DNA of 40,597 bases from Alphaproteobacteria bacterium (GCA_025359785.1 JANYET010000002.1:1-40597); one strand, 5' to 3'. Shown: positions 32,237 to 40,476, numbered from the stretch's first letter. Notes: a model not told the origin generated them from the sequence alone. Numbers and translations: made by a program.

Positions 32237-32479
32237 TCAAGAGATAGTTTTGGGAATCCTCATGCCGCCTGGGCAGGGTTGAAGGGGTTCAACCAGACAC
32301 GCTCCGATAAACGGACCCTTTTCGGTGAATTCACTGCTGTCGACCGAGAGGCCCATAAGGACGCGGTTCCCCGCGCGGGGGTTTGTGGTTTGAGCCGCCA
32401 TCATGAGCTGGAGGACGACTCCCGCGAGGATGCAAAATATGAACACCACAACGACCGCAACGCGCAAAAGATGTGTCAC
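32237..32479 (-). CDS. Possible small membrane protein
   Basis: From GTG 32479 an 80-residue frame reads VTHLLRVAVVVVFIFCILAG, then VVLQLMMAAQTTNPRAGNRV and a mixed C-terminus. One clean transmembrane helix at the N-terminus and GGAGAG just before the GTG support a gene. An upstream GTG at 32497 is in frame. Family unknown, and the polar half does not resemble anything I know. Confidence 0.5.
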   Translation of the reverse strand: MTHLLRVAVVVVFIFCILAGVVLQLMMAAQTTNPRAGNRVLMGLSVDSSEFTEKGPFIGACLVEPLQPCPGGMRIPKTIS

Positions 32480-32583
32480 GGCCTCTCCAGAGGACACATC
32501 GTCAGATGCCTCCCGCCCTCAAACCTCATGGTCAGATGCGAGCCTGCCGGTCCAGGCGTGTCAAGGCCCGGCCCTCATAGTTG

Positions 32584-32727
32584 CTCCCCTTAGGGGGAGC
32601 TGTCAGCGAACACTGACTGAGGGGGTTTCCTCTCCGGCGCTCGGGATGTCGGCTGTCGCGGACTCGGCGGGTGAAACCCCCTCCGGCTCGCAGCTGCGCC
32701 GCGAGCCACCTCCCCCTGCGGGGGAGG
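32584..32727. repeat. Composite intergenic palindromic repeat
   Basis: Three nested inverted repeats are visible. The hairpin 32584-32599 pairs CTCCCC with GGGGAG. The outer-to-inner pair GAGGGGGTTTC (32619-32629) and GAAACCCCCTC (32673-32683) match 11 of 11. The hairpin 32709-32727 pairs CCTCCCCC with GGGGGAGG around TGC. C/G-runs alternating with 'tgtcagcg..ctgactgagggggt' are typical of dispersed intergenic repeats in Caulobacterales. It lies between the small membrane-protein gene and ogt and could act in mRNA ends or as a mobile REP-like element. Confidence 0.75.
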
Positions 32728-32792
32728 AACTAGGGGATCGATGTCCGAAAACCGCCAGCACTGAGGTCCGATTCCCCGCTATAACCACCCCC

Positions 32793-33380
32793 ATGACCCA
32801 CTACGCCATCTTCGAAACCGCCATCGGCTGGGCGGGCATCGCCTGGGCCGATAAGGGGCTCGTGGGCGCCTATCTGCCGGAGGCTGAGCGGGAGCGCGCG
32901 CGCCGGAGCTTCCTGCGCCGGTTCCCCGACGCGGTGGAGGCCGAGCCGACCTCGGCCGCCGCGCAGGCCATGGCGGGCATCCGCGCGCTGCTGGCCGGTC
33001 AGCCCGCCGACCTCACCGACGTGCCCATCGACCTCGCCCGCGTCCCGGCGTTCAACGCCCGGGTCTATGCCATCGCGCGGACCATCCCGCCCGGCGAGAC
33101 CCGCACCTATGGCGAGATCGCCGCCGAGCTGGGCGACAAGCTGTTGGCTCGCGACGTCGGCGCGGCGCTGGGCCAGAACCCCTGGCCGATCGTGGTGCCT
33201 TGCCATCGGGTGACGGCGGCCGGCGGCAAGCTCGGCGGGTTCTCGGCGCGCGGCGGGGTCAACACCAAGGTCAGGCTGCTGGCCATCGAAGGCGCCAAGG
33301 TGCTGGACGCGCCACCACCCCAAAGCCCGAGAGCCAAGGCCAAGGCGCCGGCGGCCCCGCAACCCTCGCTGTTCGATTGA
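32793..33380 (+). CDS. ogt: Methylated-DNA--protein-cysteine methyltransferase
   Basis: This 195-residue suicide enzyme transfers an alkyl group from O6-alkylguanine to its own cysteine. The active-site loop is IVVPCHRVTAAGGKLGGFSA (C137), preceded by the HTH segment TRTYGEIAAELGDKLLARDV and GAALGQNPWP. The N-terminal ribonuclease-like domain is present. A Pro/Ala/Lys-rich tail ends in PSLFD, which resembles a clamp-binding-type peptide. It adds direct reversal to the repair functions in this window. ATG 32793 is 12 bases after an in-frame region without starts; longer frames run into the repeat and are rejected. Confidence 0.95.
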   Translation: MTHYAIFETAIGWAGIAWADKGLVGAYLPEAERERARRSFLRRFPDAVEAEPTSAAAQAMAGIRALLAGQPADLTDVPIDLARVPAFNARVYAIARTIPPGETRTYGEIAAELGDKLLARDVGAALGQNPWPIVVPCHRVTAAGGKLGGFSARGGVNTKVRLLAIEGAKVLDAPPPQSPRAKAKAPAAPQPSLFD

Positions 33381-33384
33381 GCGG

Positions 33385-33963
33385 TCAGCCGGTCAGCGAC
33401 CGGCCGAAGGACTGGGCCAAGTAGAGCGCGATCAGGCCCACCAAGGCGATCGCGTGGATCGGGCGGTTGCGGAGGAAGGCCAGCGCCACCGAGGCCGCGA
33501 TGATGCCAAAGACCGGCGACAGCAAGGTGTGCGGATCGAACCTCGCGTGGAACACCGCCATCTGGGCCCAGATCTCGATGCCGGTCATCAGGGTGAACTC
33601 GGCGGCGAAAAGCAGCCAGAAGCGCCGCGACACCGCCTGGTAGTGCGCCGCGAGATCGACCGGACCCTCGCCGATCTCGTCGGGCAGGGCCGTGGCGGCC
33701 AGCAGGAACAGCATCACCGTCCCGGCGACGACGCCCAGGAACATGCCGAAGGTCAGCCCACGGGCGATCTGGGCGGTGGAGAACCAGTTCCACCACTGGG
33801 TCAGGATCTTCAGGAGGGCGACGAGGGCGGCCAACGGCGCGAGCGCGTCCCACCGCACCCGCGGCCCCGCGCCCAGGAGCCGATGCAGGCTGATCGCCAG
33901 GTCGCTGACCGCGAGCCCCAGGATCACGCCCACGAACATCAGCAGGTATTCGAACGGCCCCAT
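33385..33963 (-). CDS. Conserved multi-pass membrane protein
   Basis: The 192-residue protein has five or six predicted helices, for example FEYLLMFVGVILGLAVSDLA, LAPLAALVALLKILTQWWNW, GLTFGMFLGVVAGTVMLFLL and LLSPVFGIIAASVALAFL. A conserved N-terminal 'EYLL...ILGLAVSDLA.SLHRLL' is seen in similar uncharacterised proteobacterial membrane proteins. No enzymatic or transport motif is visible. It is convergent with ogt, with stops four bases apart. Confidence 0.8.
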   Translation of the reverse strand: MGPFEYLLMFVGVILGLAVSDLAISLHRLLGAGPRVRWDALAPLAALVALLKILTQWWNWFSTAQIARGLTFGMFLGVVAGTVMLFLLAATALPDEIGEGPVDLAAHYQAVSRRFWLLFAAEFTLMTGIEIWAQMAVFHARFDPHTLLSPVFGIIAASVALAFLRNRPIHAIALVGLIALYLAQSFGRSLTG

Positions 33964-34038
33964 GCAGCCTCCACGGATCGCCGCGCGACGATAGCAGTTG
34001 CGCGGCGGACGCCTAGGGCGCGGCCGCCATCGGCGATT

Positions 34039-34677
34039 TCAGATGCGACGCGCGGCGACGGCCTCGTCACGGCTGACGCGCTCGGCTTCGTCGTAGGGCA
34101 GGCCGAAGGCGGCCAGGACCAGCGCGATCACCTGGGCCGCCTCGACGGGGGTCGCGGCGCCGGCGACCACGTCGCGCTGGACCATCCGCATGGACCCGAA
34201 GGCTACGGTCCAGGCCGCTGAAACCGCGATCTCGCGGAACTGGCCCTGGCGGACGCCCTCGACATAGAGCGCCGCGAACCGGGCCTCAAAGGAGCGCACG
34301 CGCGGCGCCCGGGAGTGGGCGAGCTGCAGGGCGACCCAGCCGCGCACCGGGTCGTCCAGATAGGCGGCGAGCACCATGTGCAGGCTCAGCGCCAGCAGCG
34401 CGGCCGGGCTGCGCCCCGCCGGGCTCAGCCGGTCCAGGGCGTCGTCCAGATGGGCCGCGACCCGCAGATTGAGCGCGTTCAGGAGGTCGGTGGCGGTGGG
34501 GAAGTAGTTGTAGAAGGTGCCGCGCGACACGCCGGCGGCGACCACGAACTCCTCGATGGAGGCCTGCTCGACGCCCTTGTCGGCGACGATGCGTTCGGCG
34601 GCGTCCAACAGGCGCTCGCGGGTCCGCAGGCGGCGCTGCTCCGCCGAGGCGGCGCGCGCCTCGAGGTTCACCCGCAT
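34039..34677 (-). CDS. TetR/AcrR-family transcriptional regulator
   Basis: The 212-residue regulator has an N-terminal TetR HTH, RLLDAAERIVADKGVEQASI then EEFVVAAGVSRGTFYNYFPT. The C-terminal ligand-binding domain is all helical. Start ATG 34677 (MRVNLEARAASAEQ); an in-frame start at 34695 adds six residues. It lies 47 bases downstream of the small gene 34725-34967 on the same strand. Both should be read from the promoter at 35068-35100, which overlaps a near-perfect palindrome and is probably this regulator's own operator. Confidence 0.93.
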   Translation of the reverse strand: MRVNLEARAASAEQRRLRTRERLLDAAERIVADKGVEQASIEEFVVAAGVSRGTFYNYFPTATDLLNALNLRVAAHLDDALDRLSPAGRSPAALLALSLHMVLAAYLDDPVRGWVALQLAHSRAPRVRSFEARFAALYVEGVRQGQFREIAVSAAWTVAFGSMRMVQRDVVAGAATPVEAAQVIALVLAAFGLPYDEAERVSRDEAVAARRI

Positions 34678-34724
34678 GGGTCGCCGTTCAGTCAAGAGCA
34701 GGCGCCGTCAACGTCTCGTATCGA

Positions 34725-34967
34725 TCAGCGCAGCTGGTCGAGGTGGCCCTTGAGCAGGGCGGCGACCAGATCGGCCACCGGGCCGCCCTGGGCCTGCTGG
34801 GTCGCGGCCTCCAGGCCCAGCGCATCCATCATCGCCCGGTGGGCGGTGGGCGAGATCTGGGTCACCGCGCGGGTGGTGGCGCGGGACAGCGCCAGCGCGG
34901 TCTGGACATCGATCTCCAGGGCGACACTGGGGGTTATATCGCGCGCGAGCGCCGGGTGGTTTGACAT
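34725..34967 (-). CDS. Small hypothetical protein upstream of tetR
   Basis: The 80-residue protein begins MSNHPALARDITPSVALEID, then VQTALALSRATTRAVTQISP and ends VADLVAALLKGHLDQLR. It is helical, with no signal peptide or membrane segment. No family was recognised. The operon position before a TetR regulator suggests a jointly autoregulated pair. ATG 34967 is preferred; TTG 34997 is an in-frame alternative. Confidence 0.65.
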   Translation of the reverse strand: MSNHPALARDITPSVALEIDVQTALALSRATTRAVTQISPTAHRAMMDALGLEAATQQAQGGPVADLVAALLKGHLDQLR

Positions 34968-35067
34968 GACGACAGTCCAATTCGGAAACGCAGACAACCC
35001 ACGTCCGGGCTCCTTCAGGAGCGCCTGGACGCCGGTGCGCGAGGGGGTGGAGAACAGCTTGGGGCCG

Positions 35068-35100
35068 CTAATGGGTCAAACTGACGACGATGTCAATTTG
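35068..35100 (-). promoter_or_regulatory. Promoter with overlapping palindromic operator
   Basis: On the minus strand TTGACA (35096-35091), a 17-base spacer and CATTAG (35073-35068) make a sigma-70-type promoter. A 24-base inverted repeat covers 35077-35100: arms CAAATTGAC and GTCAGTTTG around six bases, with one mismatch. An operator overlapping the -35 is typical for TetR autorepression. The divergent murI start is 65 bases away on the other strand, so the site could affect it too. Confidence 0.6.
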
Positions 35101-35164
35101 AAAACGGCCTCGCCGGGCGGCGCTGGCCGTGGACGAGGTCGGCGAGCGCCGCTAACACCGGCGC

Positions 35165-36016
35165 ATGGCCATCGGCGTGTTCGATTCCGGAGTGGGCGGC
35201 CTGAGCGTCCACCGCACCCTGGTGGCGCGCTTCCCCGCCGCCGACTTCGTCTACCTGGCCGACCAGGCCAACACCCCCTATGGCGGCCGCCCGGGCGAGG
35301 CGATCGTCGACCTCACCCGCGCCGGCTGCGAGCGGCTGTTCGCCGAGGGCTGCGGCCTGGTGGTGCTGGCCTGCAACACCGCGTCCGGGATCGCGCTGCG
35401 GCGCCTGCAGCAGACCTGGCTGCCGGGCTATCGCCGCCAGCTCGGCCGGCCGGCCAATGTGCTGGGGATCATCGTGCCGACCATCGAGGCCGCCACCGGG
35501 CTGCCCTGGGAGCACGAGGCCGAGCGGCGGGGCGACAAGGTCGAGAAGCTGGATATCCTGGCGGTGTTCTCGACGCCGGCGACGGCCAGTTCCCGCGTCT
35601 ATGAGATCGAGATCGACAAGCGGCGCCAGGACGTGGCGGTGTTCTCGCAGGCCTGCCCGAACCTGGCCGGACTGATCGAGCAAGGCGCGTCCCGCGAGGC
35701 GCTGGCGGCCGACGTCGCCGCCCATGTGAAGGCGATCACCAGCCGGATCGGCCGCAGCCCCGACCGGGCGATCCTCGGCTGCACGCACTATGAGATCGTG
35801 GCTGACCTGTTCCGCGCGGCCCTGCCGCCCGGCACGCCGCTGATCCATCAGCCGCAGGCCACCGCCGACGCGCTCGCCCGCTACTTCGAGCGGCATCCGG
35901 AATTCGAGATCGGGACCGGCGGCGGCCGCCGGTTCCTGACCACTGGCAAGCCTGGCGCCCAGTCGAGTCTGGTTGAAGCTTTCTGGGGCGGCCCGCTAAG
36001 CTTCGAGCCGGCTTAA
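35165..36016 (+). CDS. murI: Glutamate racemase
   Basis: This 283-residue enzyme converts L- to D-glutamate for peptidoglycan. The Asp/Glu racemase signatures are complete: IGVFDSGVGGLSV (D7), ADQANTPYGGR, VVLACNTASG with catalytic C70, and AILGCTHYE with catalytic C206 and H208. A somewhat diverged middle (QDVAVFSQACPNLAGLIEQG) matches the alphaproteobacterial type with a 'cluster' distinct from enterobacterial MurI. Length is usual. It is likely an essential housekeeping gene, which places this end of the window on the chromosome. Confidence 0.95.
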   Translation: MAIGVFDSGVGGLSVHRTLVARFPAADFVYLADQANTPYGGRPGEAIVDLTRAGCERLFAEGCGLVVLACNTASGIALRRLQQTWLPGYRRQLGRPANVLGIIVPTIEAATGLPWEHEAERRGDKVEKLDILAVFSTPATASSRVYEIEIDKRRQDVAVFSQACPNLAGLIEQGASREALAADVAAHVKAITSRIGRSPDRAILGCTHYEIVADLFRAALPPGTPLIHQPQATADALARYFERHPEFEIGTGGGRRFLTTGKPGAQSSLVEAFWGGPLSFEPA

Positions 36017-36027
36017 GGGGATATCCG

Positions 36028-36552
36028 ATGAAGACGCTGACGCTCGCCGCCGTTGCAGTCCTGACGCTCGCTGGCGCCGCGCGCGCCGAGGTGACGGACA
36101 AGTCCGCCGCCGGGTTCGAGGTCGTCGAGACGGCGACCGTCGCGGCGTCTCCGGCCAAGGTGTGGGACATGCTGATGCATCCCGCGCGCTGGTGGTCCCC
36201 GAAACACACCTGGTCGGGCGATGCCAAGAACCTCGCCTTCGACCCCTCGGGCTGTTTCTGCGAGACCCTGAAGCGGGGCGCCGTGCGGCACATGATGGTG
36301 ATCTACGCCGATGGAGCGACCCAGCTTCGCCTGGCCGGCGCGCTGGGTCCGCTGCAGTTCACCGGCGCCGATGGCCACCTGGGGGTAGTGCTGAAACCGG
36401 CGGGCGCCGCGACCGAGGTGACCATGACCTACGATGTCGGCGGCTACGCCAGGGGCGGCCTGGCCGAGACCTTCGCCGCCCCGGTCGACCATGTGCTCGG
36501 TGAACAGCTGGCGCGGCTGAAGATGGCGGCGGAGACTGGCAAGCCGCAGTAG
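36028..36552 (+). CDS. Exported SRPBCC-family protein
   Basis: The 174-residue precursor has a signal peptide (MKTLTLAAVAVLTLAGAARA|EV). The START/Bet v1-like (SRPBCC) fold follows: FEVVETATVAASPAKVWDML, then ARWWSPKHTWSGDAKNLAFD, an LRLAGALGPLQF strand and the C-terminal long helix. SRPBCC proteins bind hydrophobic ligands in a deep cavity; the ligand is unknown. Export is less usual for this family. It begins 11 bases after murI and may share its transcript (ribosome site AGGGGATAT). Confidence 0.88.
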   Translation: MKTLTLAAVAVLTLAGAARAEVTDKSAAGFEVVETATVAASPAKVWDMLMHPARWWSPKHTWSGDAKNLAFDPSGCFCETLKRGAVRHMMVIYADGATQLRLAGALGPLQFTGADGHLGVVLKPAGAATEVTMTYDVGGYARGGLAETFAAPVDHVLGEQLARLKMAAETGKPQ

Positions 36553-36602
36553 GGCGCTCAATCGCCCCTGGCATTTCCATAGAGCCGGTCCATGTTAGGT
36601 CC

Positions 36603-37496
36603 ATGCTCCCGACCCTTCGCCAACTGCAGTACCTGAAGCTCCTCGCCGAGCACGGCGGCTTTGGCCGCGCCGCCGAGGCGGCCCACGTCACCCAGCCGAC
36701 GCTCTCGTCCGGCATCCAGGAACTGGAGCGGACGCTGGGCGCGCCGGTGGTCGACCGCGCGCGCTCCGGCGTGATCCTGACCGCCGTGGGCGAGGAGGCG
36801 TTGCGGCGCGCGATCGTCATCCTCAACGAGACCGAGGAGCTGGTGGAGGCGGCCAAGCACGCGGGCCAGCCGCTCACCGGGCGCTTCCGCCTGGGCGTGA
36901 TCCCGACGGTGGCGCCGTTCCTGTTGCCGCGGGCGCTGCCGCTGCTCCGCGACCGGTTTCCCAAGCTCCGGCTCTATCTGCGCGAGGACCTGACCCAGCG
37001 GCTGATCGCGGCGCTCCGGGCCGGCCAGCTCGACGCGGCGCTGGTGGCGCTGCCCTTCGACATGCACGGCCTGAACTGGGCGCATGTGTCCGATGACGAG
37101 CTGCTGGCCGCCATGCCGGCGAACCATCCGATGGCCAGCCTGGCGTCCGCCGATCCCGCGGCCCTGGAGCAGGAGGACCTGATCCTCCTGGAAGACGGCC
37201 ATTGCCTGCGCGACCATGCCCTGGCGGCCTGTGGGCTGAAGCCGCCGAAGACCCCGGCCGGCGAGGAGTCGTTCGCCGCCACCTCCCTGCCGACCCTGGT
37301 GCAGATGGTCAGTTCCGGCCTCGGCGTGACCTTCCTGCCGGCGATGGCCATCGCCGCCGGGCTGACCGACCCGGCCTTCGTGGCGGTCCGACCCATCGCG
37401 CCGGGCCACGCCAGCCGTGAGATCGTCGTCGCCTGGCGGGCCGGCTCCAACCGGGCGGCCGAAGGCCGGCTGCTGGCTGAAGTGCTACGGGAATAG
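36603..37496 (+). CDS. oxyR: Hydrogen peroxide-sensing LysR-type regulator OxyR
   Basis: The 297-residue LysR-type activator has an N-terminal winged HTH (LRQLQYLKLLAEHGGFGRAA, EAAHVTQPTLSSGIQELERT). The effector domain contains the peroxide-sensing cysteine pair C201 and C210 in LEDGHCLRDHALAACG, equivalent to C199/C208 of E. coli OxyR. LVQMVSSGLGVTFLPAMA is also conserved. Peroxide forms the disulfide and activates catalase and peroxidase genes, none of which is in this window. It is a single gene, 50 bases after the SRPBCC stop. Confidence 0.94.
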   Translation: MLPTLRQLQYLKLLAEHGGFGRAAEAAHVTQPTLSSGIQELERTLGAPVVDRARSGVILTAVGEEALRRAIVILNETEELVEAAKHAGQPLTGRFRLGVIPTVAPFLLPRALPLLRDRFPKLRLYLREDLTQRLIAALRAGQLDAALVALPFDMHGLNWAHVSDDELLAAMPANHPMASLASADPAALEQEDLILLEDGHCLRDHALAACGLKPPKTPAGEESFAATSLPTLVQMVSSGLGVTFLPAMAIAAGLTDPAFVAVRPIAPGHASREIVVAWRAGSNRAAEGRLLAEVLRE

Positions 37497-37556
37497 CGCG
37501 GCTCCAACCCCCTAGCCCGGCCATGACGACCCAAAACACGCGATCAACAAAATAGC

Positions 37557-37641
37557 TTAGACATATCGAAATACACTTGCGATCCTGATCCGGTTTAGAT
37601 ATATCGATAGTCGCCCCGATAAGGAGGGGGCTTTCGATATG
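37557..37641 (+). promoter_or_regulatory. PadR promoter with repeated AT-rich operators
   Basis: Promoter: TTGCGA (37577-37582), 17 bases, TATATC (37600-37605). Operators: TTAGACATATCGA (37557-37569) and TTAGATATATCGA (37595-37607) are direct repeats with one mismatch. A third, inverted copy, TTTCGATATG (37632-37641), overlaps the ATG and matches the first site exactly over 10 bases. The middle copy covers the -10. AAGGAGGGGG is the ribosome site. The AT-rich block stands out in GC-rich DNA. Autorepression by PadR is the simplest reading. Confidence 0.65.
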
Positions 37642-38220
37642 CACAGACACCATCATTTTTTCGGCGGCCGGGATGAACACCGCGGCCGCGGACCCTGGGG
37701 CGGCCGCATGGGCGGTCTTGGGGGCCACCGTGGGCATCACCACGGCCACCGCGGCGGCCGGGTCGGGCGCTTCCTGGAACACGGCGATCTTCGCTTCGTC
37801 GTCCTGGCCCTGCTCTCCGAGCAGCCGCGCCACGGCTATGAGCTGATCAAGGAACTGGAAGACCGCACCGGCGGGGCCTATCGCCCGTCGCCCGGCGTGA
37901 TCTATCCGACGCTCGCGCTGCTCGAGGACGAGGGCTTCATCCGCCCCGTGACCGGCGAGGCCGGCCGCAAGCTCTACGAGGCCACCGACGAAGGCCGCGC
38001 GGCCCTCGACGCCAATCGCGCCGGCGTCGACGCCGTCTTTGGCCGCATGGCCGAGGCCGCTGAGGGCGCCGATTCCACCCGGCCCCGTATCGGCCGCGCC
38101 ATGAAGAATCTCGGGATGGCCCTGGCCCAGCGTCTCTCGCGCCGCCCGATCACCCCGGAAGAGATCGACCGCATCGTCGCCATGATCGACGACACGGCCG
38201 TGGCGATCGAGAAGACCTGA
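37639..38220 (+). CDS. His-rich PadR-family transcriptional regulator
   Basis: This 193-residue regulator has a long His/Gly/Arg-rich N-terminus (MHRHHHFFGGRDEHRGRGPW and a second GGHRGHHHGHRGG run). The PadR winged helix follows, FVVLALLSEQPRHGYELIKE and then GGAYRPSPGVIYPTLALLED, with GFIRPVTGEAGRKLYEAT as the wing. A C-terminal dimerisation helix ends the protein. The His-rich tail is a likely sensor for Ni, Fe, Zn or another metal. In related genomes such PadR genes neighbour siderophore-interacting and DUF2218 proteins. The next gene here is DUF2218, starting 11 bases downstream. Confidence 0.93.
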   Translation: MHRHHHFFGGRDEHRGRGPWGGRMGGLGGHRGHHHGHRGGRVGRFLEHGDLRFVVLALLSEQPRHGYELIKELEDRTGGAYRPSPGVIYPTLALLEDEGFIRPVTGEAGRKLYEATDEGRAALDANRAGVDAVFGRMAEAAEGADSTRPRIGRAMKNLGMALAQRLSRRPITPEEIDRIVAMIDDTAVAIEKT

Positions 38221-38231
38221 GGCGCGTGGCG

Positions 38232-38540
38232 ATGAAGTCGACCGCCACGATCCTCACGCCCAACGCCCGCCGCTACATGATCCAGCTCTGCAAGCACTTC
38301 GCCCACAAGGTCCCCGCGACTTTCGGCGGGCGCGAGGGCGAGATCGTGTTCGACCTCGGCACGGTGGGCCTGCGCGCGGCGCCCCTGACCTTGATGCTCT
38401 GGGCCAAGGCCGCCGAGGCCGGCGGCCTGGAGCGCCTCGAACAGGTGGTCGAACGCCACCTGAAGCGGTTCGCCTTCCGCGAGCCGGAGATCACCTTCGA
38501 TTGGCGGCGCGCGCCGGCCGTCCAGGCGCCGCCGCTCTAA
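38232..38540 (+). CDS. DUF2218 family protein
   Basis: The 102-residue protein begins MKSTATILTPNARRYMIQLC and has the DUF2218 features KHFAHKVPATFGGREGEIVF, then DLGTVGLRAAPLTLMLWAKA, and RHLKRFAFREPEITFDW. Function is unknown. It is frequently linked with siderophore-interacting oxidoreductases and PadR-type metal regulators, so an iron-related role is inferred. A GTG at 38226 would add two residues. It is in an operon with padR and the ferredoxin. Confidence 0.9.
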   Translation: MKSTATILTPNARRYMIQLCKHFAHKVPATFGGREGEIVFDLGTVGLRAAPLTLMLWAKAAEAGGLERLEQVVERHLKRFAFREPEITFDWRRAPAVQAPPL

Positions 38541-38557
38541 AACCGGGAGCTCCCGCC

Positions 38558-38926
38558 ATGTCCGACACCGAACCGCCGGCCGCGCGGCCATCCCGGCTCG
38601 ATCCTGAAAAGGTGAGCCGGGCCAGCCGCAGCCCAAAGCGGGTCGGGGAACGCTGCGGCGCGCCGCCGGGCGCCTATCGCCCTCGCGTCGATCCCGGGAG
38701 GTGCGAAGGCAAAGCCGACTGCGTCGCGGTCTGCCCGCACGACGTCTTCGAGATCGGCCCGATCGACGAAGCCGTCTTCCGGGACCTGCCCTTGCGGGCC
38801 AGGCTGAAGGTCTGGGTCCACGGCAAGATCACCGCGCACACGCCCCATGCCGACGCCTGTCAGGCCTGCGGCCTCTGTGTCGCGGCCTGCCCGGAGCTGG
38901 CGATCACCCTGGTCTCCGCAGACTGA
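38558..38926 (+). CDS. 4Fe-4S dicluster ferredoxin-like protein
   Basis: This 122-residue protein has two Fe-S cluster motifs. The first is CEGKADCVAVCP (C-x5-C-x3-C-P, one spacing longer than the standard CxxC) and the second is CQACGLCVAACP (C-x2-C-x2-C-x3-C-P). The 35-residue insert between them and a basic N-terminal extension are features of a small ferredoxin subfamily. It carries electrons to an unknown partner. It follows DUF2218 by 17 bases with a good ribosome site (ACCGGGAGCTCCC), so iron-sensitive regulation through PadR is plausible. Confidence 0.9.
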   Translation: MSDTEPPAARPSRLDPEKVSRASRSPKRVGERCGAPPGAYRPRVDPGRCEGKADCVAVCPHDVFEIGPIDEAVFRDLPLRARLKVWVHGKITAHTPHADACQACGLCVAACPELAITLVSAD

Positions 38927-39120
38927 TCAGGCCATCAGCGCCTGGCTCAAGGGCGACAGGGGGGAGCGGCTGCAGGTCGCTATCCATGGCGCAGAAAGGC
39001 GTCTCCACTCCCTCTCCGATTGACAATTCTATCTTCCCCTTCGCATCCTGAGACCAAGTAGCGGGCAAATTCTGATCTCAGCGAGTACCTGGACCATCCG
39101 CGGTTTTTGGGAGGAAGCGC

Positions 39121-40476
39121 ATGGAATTACCGGACGACCCGGCGGTTGGCAAAGCCAGCTTTGATCATTTTCTGACCCGGGCCGAAAGACGCCGCGCAAT
39201 TTTCGCCGCAACACTGGGCAATGGCCTCGAATTCTATGATTTCATAACATTCGCCTTCTTCGCCATTCAAATCGGCCATACCTTCTTCCCCTCTCACAGC
39301 AGTTTCCTCAGCCTGATGGGATCCCTGGCCACCTTCGGGGCGGGTTTCCTCACGCGTCCGCTCGGCGCTCATATCCTGGGCGGCTATGCCGACCGGGTGG
39401 GTCGCAAGCCGGCCATGCTGGTCAGCATGAGCCTGATGGGCGCCGGCATTCTGATCTTGGCGCTGACGCCCGGCTTCAGCACGATCGGCTATGCCGCCCC
39501 CGTCATCGCCGTGCTCGCCCGGCTGATTCAAGGCTTCGCCCTCGGCGGGGAGGTCGGCTCGGCGACCATCTACATGATGGAGAGCGCCACGCCCGCGCGC
39601 CGCGGCGGGACGATGAGCTGGCAGGGTGCGAGCCAAAGCGTCGCCGCCTCCATAGGTGCGCTTGTGGGCCTTGGCCTTTCGCTGGTCCTGACGCCGGCAG
39701 AATTATCGGCGTACGGCTGGCGCATCGCCCTGGCGTTGGGGGCCACGATCGTGCCCGTCGCCCTGTACGTCCGACGCGCGCTCCCCGAGACCGTCCACGC
39801 GCCAGATAGCGCCCTCGTTCCGCACGGCCCGTTCCGGGCGTACATGCGGCCCGTGATTTGCGGGTTTCTGATCATCGCCGCTGGCACGATCGGCAACTAC
39901 ATCTTCCAGTACATGGCGACCTTCGGTCAGAACACGCTTCGGCTCTCGCCCAGCCTCTCGATGGCCGGGGAACTGGCCAACAACGGCATCAGCGTCGCGG
40001 CGGTCATGGCAGGCGGCGCCATGAGCGATCGCCTTGGGCGCCGGTCGGTGATGCTTGGGCCGCAGCTGCTGTTTTGCGTGCTGATCGTTCCCTGCTTTCT
40101 CTGGCTCACCACGGCTCGGGACGCGACCAGCTTCCTCGGCGCCAACCTGATACTGTCCGCGACCTCCGGTTATATGTACGGCGCAGTCTATGCCGCGATC
40201 AGCGAAAGCATTCCCAAGGCGGTGCGCGCTCGGGTGTTCGCCCTGGTCTATTCGGTGCCCGTCGCGGTGTTCGGCGGCTCGACCCAGGTCTTCATAACCT
40301 GGCTGCTCCACGTGACCCGGAATCCGATGTCCATCGCGTGGTATCTGACGGGCGTTTCGCTGATCGGCTTGGCCGCCATGTACGCGCTGCGTGAGAGTGC
40401 GCCCGTCCGGCTAAACTACGGGCTTTCCGGCGATCTTCCTGTGGCGCCAATTCCCTCGGCGATCCCCGGTTCCTAA
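39121..40476 (+). CDS. MFS transporter, metabolite:H+ symporter (ProP/ShiA-like)
   Basis: This 451-residue, 12-helix transporter belongs to the metabolite:H+ symporter family. It begins with a cytoplasmic segment, then ATLGNGLEFYDFITFAFFAI (the G.G.E.YDF/F motif), RPLGAHILGGYADRVGRKPA (motif A, GxxxDRxGR) and RLIQGFALGGEVGSATIYMM. The second half shows GGAMSDRLGRRSVML. It moves organic acids or zwitterions with protons; the substrate is unknown. A consensus -35 (TTGACA, 39020-39025) with a poor -10 lies upstream, and GGGAGGAAGCGC is the ribosome site. The 194 bases before the ATG hold nothing else, and neither do the last 121 bases of the window. Confidence 0.93.
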   Translation: MELPDDPAVGKASFDHFLTRAERRRAIFAATLGNGLEFYDFITFAFFAIQIGHTFFPSHSSFLSLMGSLATFGAGFLTRPLGAHILGGYADRVGRKPAMLVSMSLMGAGILILALTPGFSTIGYAAPVIAVLARLIQGFALGGEVGSATIYMMESATPARRGGTMSWQGASQSVAASIGALVGLGLSLVLTPAELSAYGWRIALALGATIVPVALYVRRALPETVHAPDSALVPHGPFRAYMRPVICGFLIIAAGTIGNYIFQYMATFGQNTLRLSPSLSMAGELANNGISVAAVMAGGAMSDRLGRRSVMLGPQLLFCVLIVPCFLWLTTARDATSFLGANLILSATSGYMYGAVYAAISESIPKAVRARVFALVYSVPVAVFGGSTQVFITWLLHVTRNPMSIAWYLTGVSLIGLAAMYALRESAPVRLNYGLSGDLPVAPIPSAIPGS

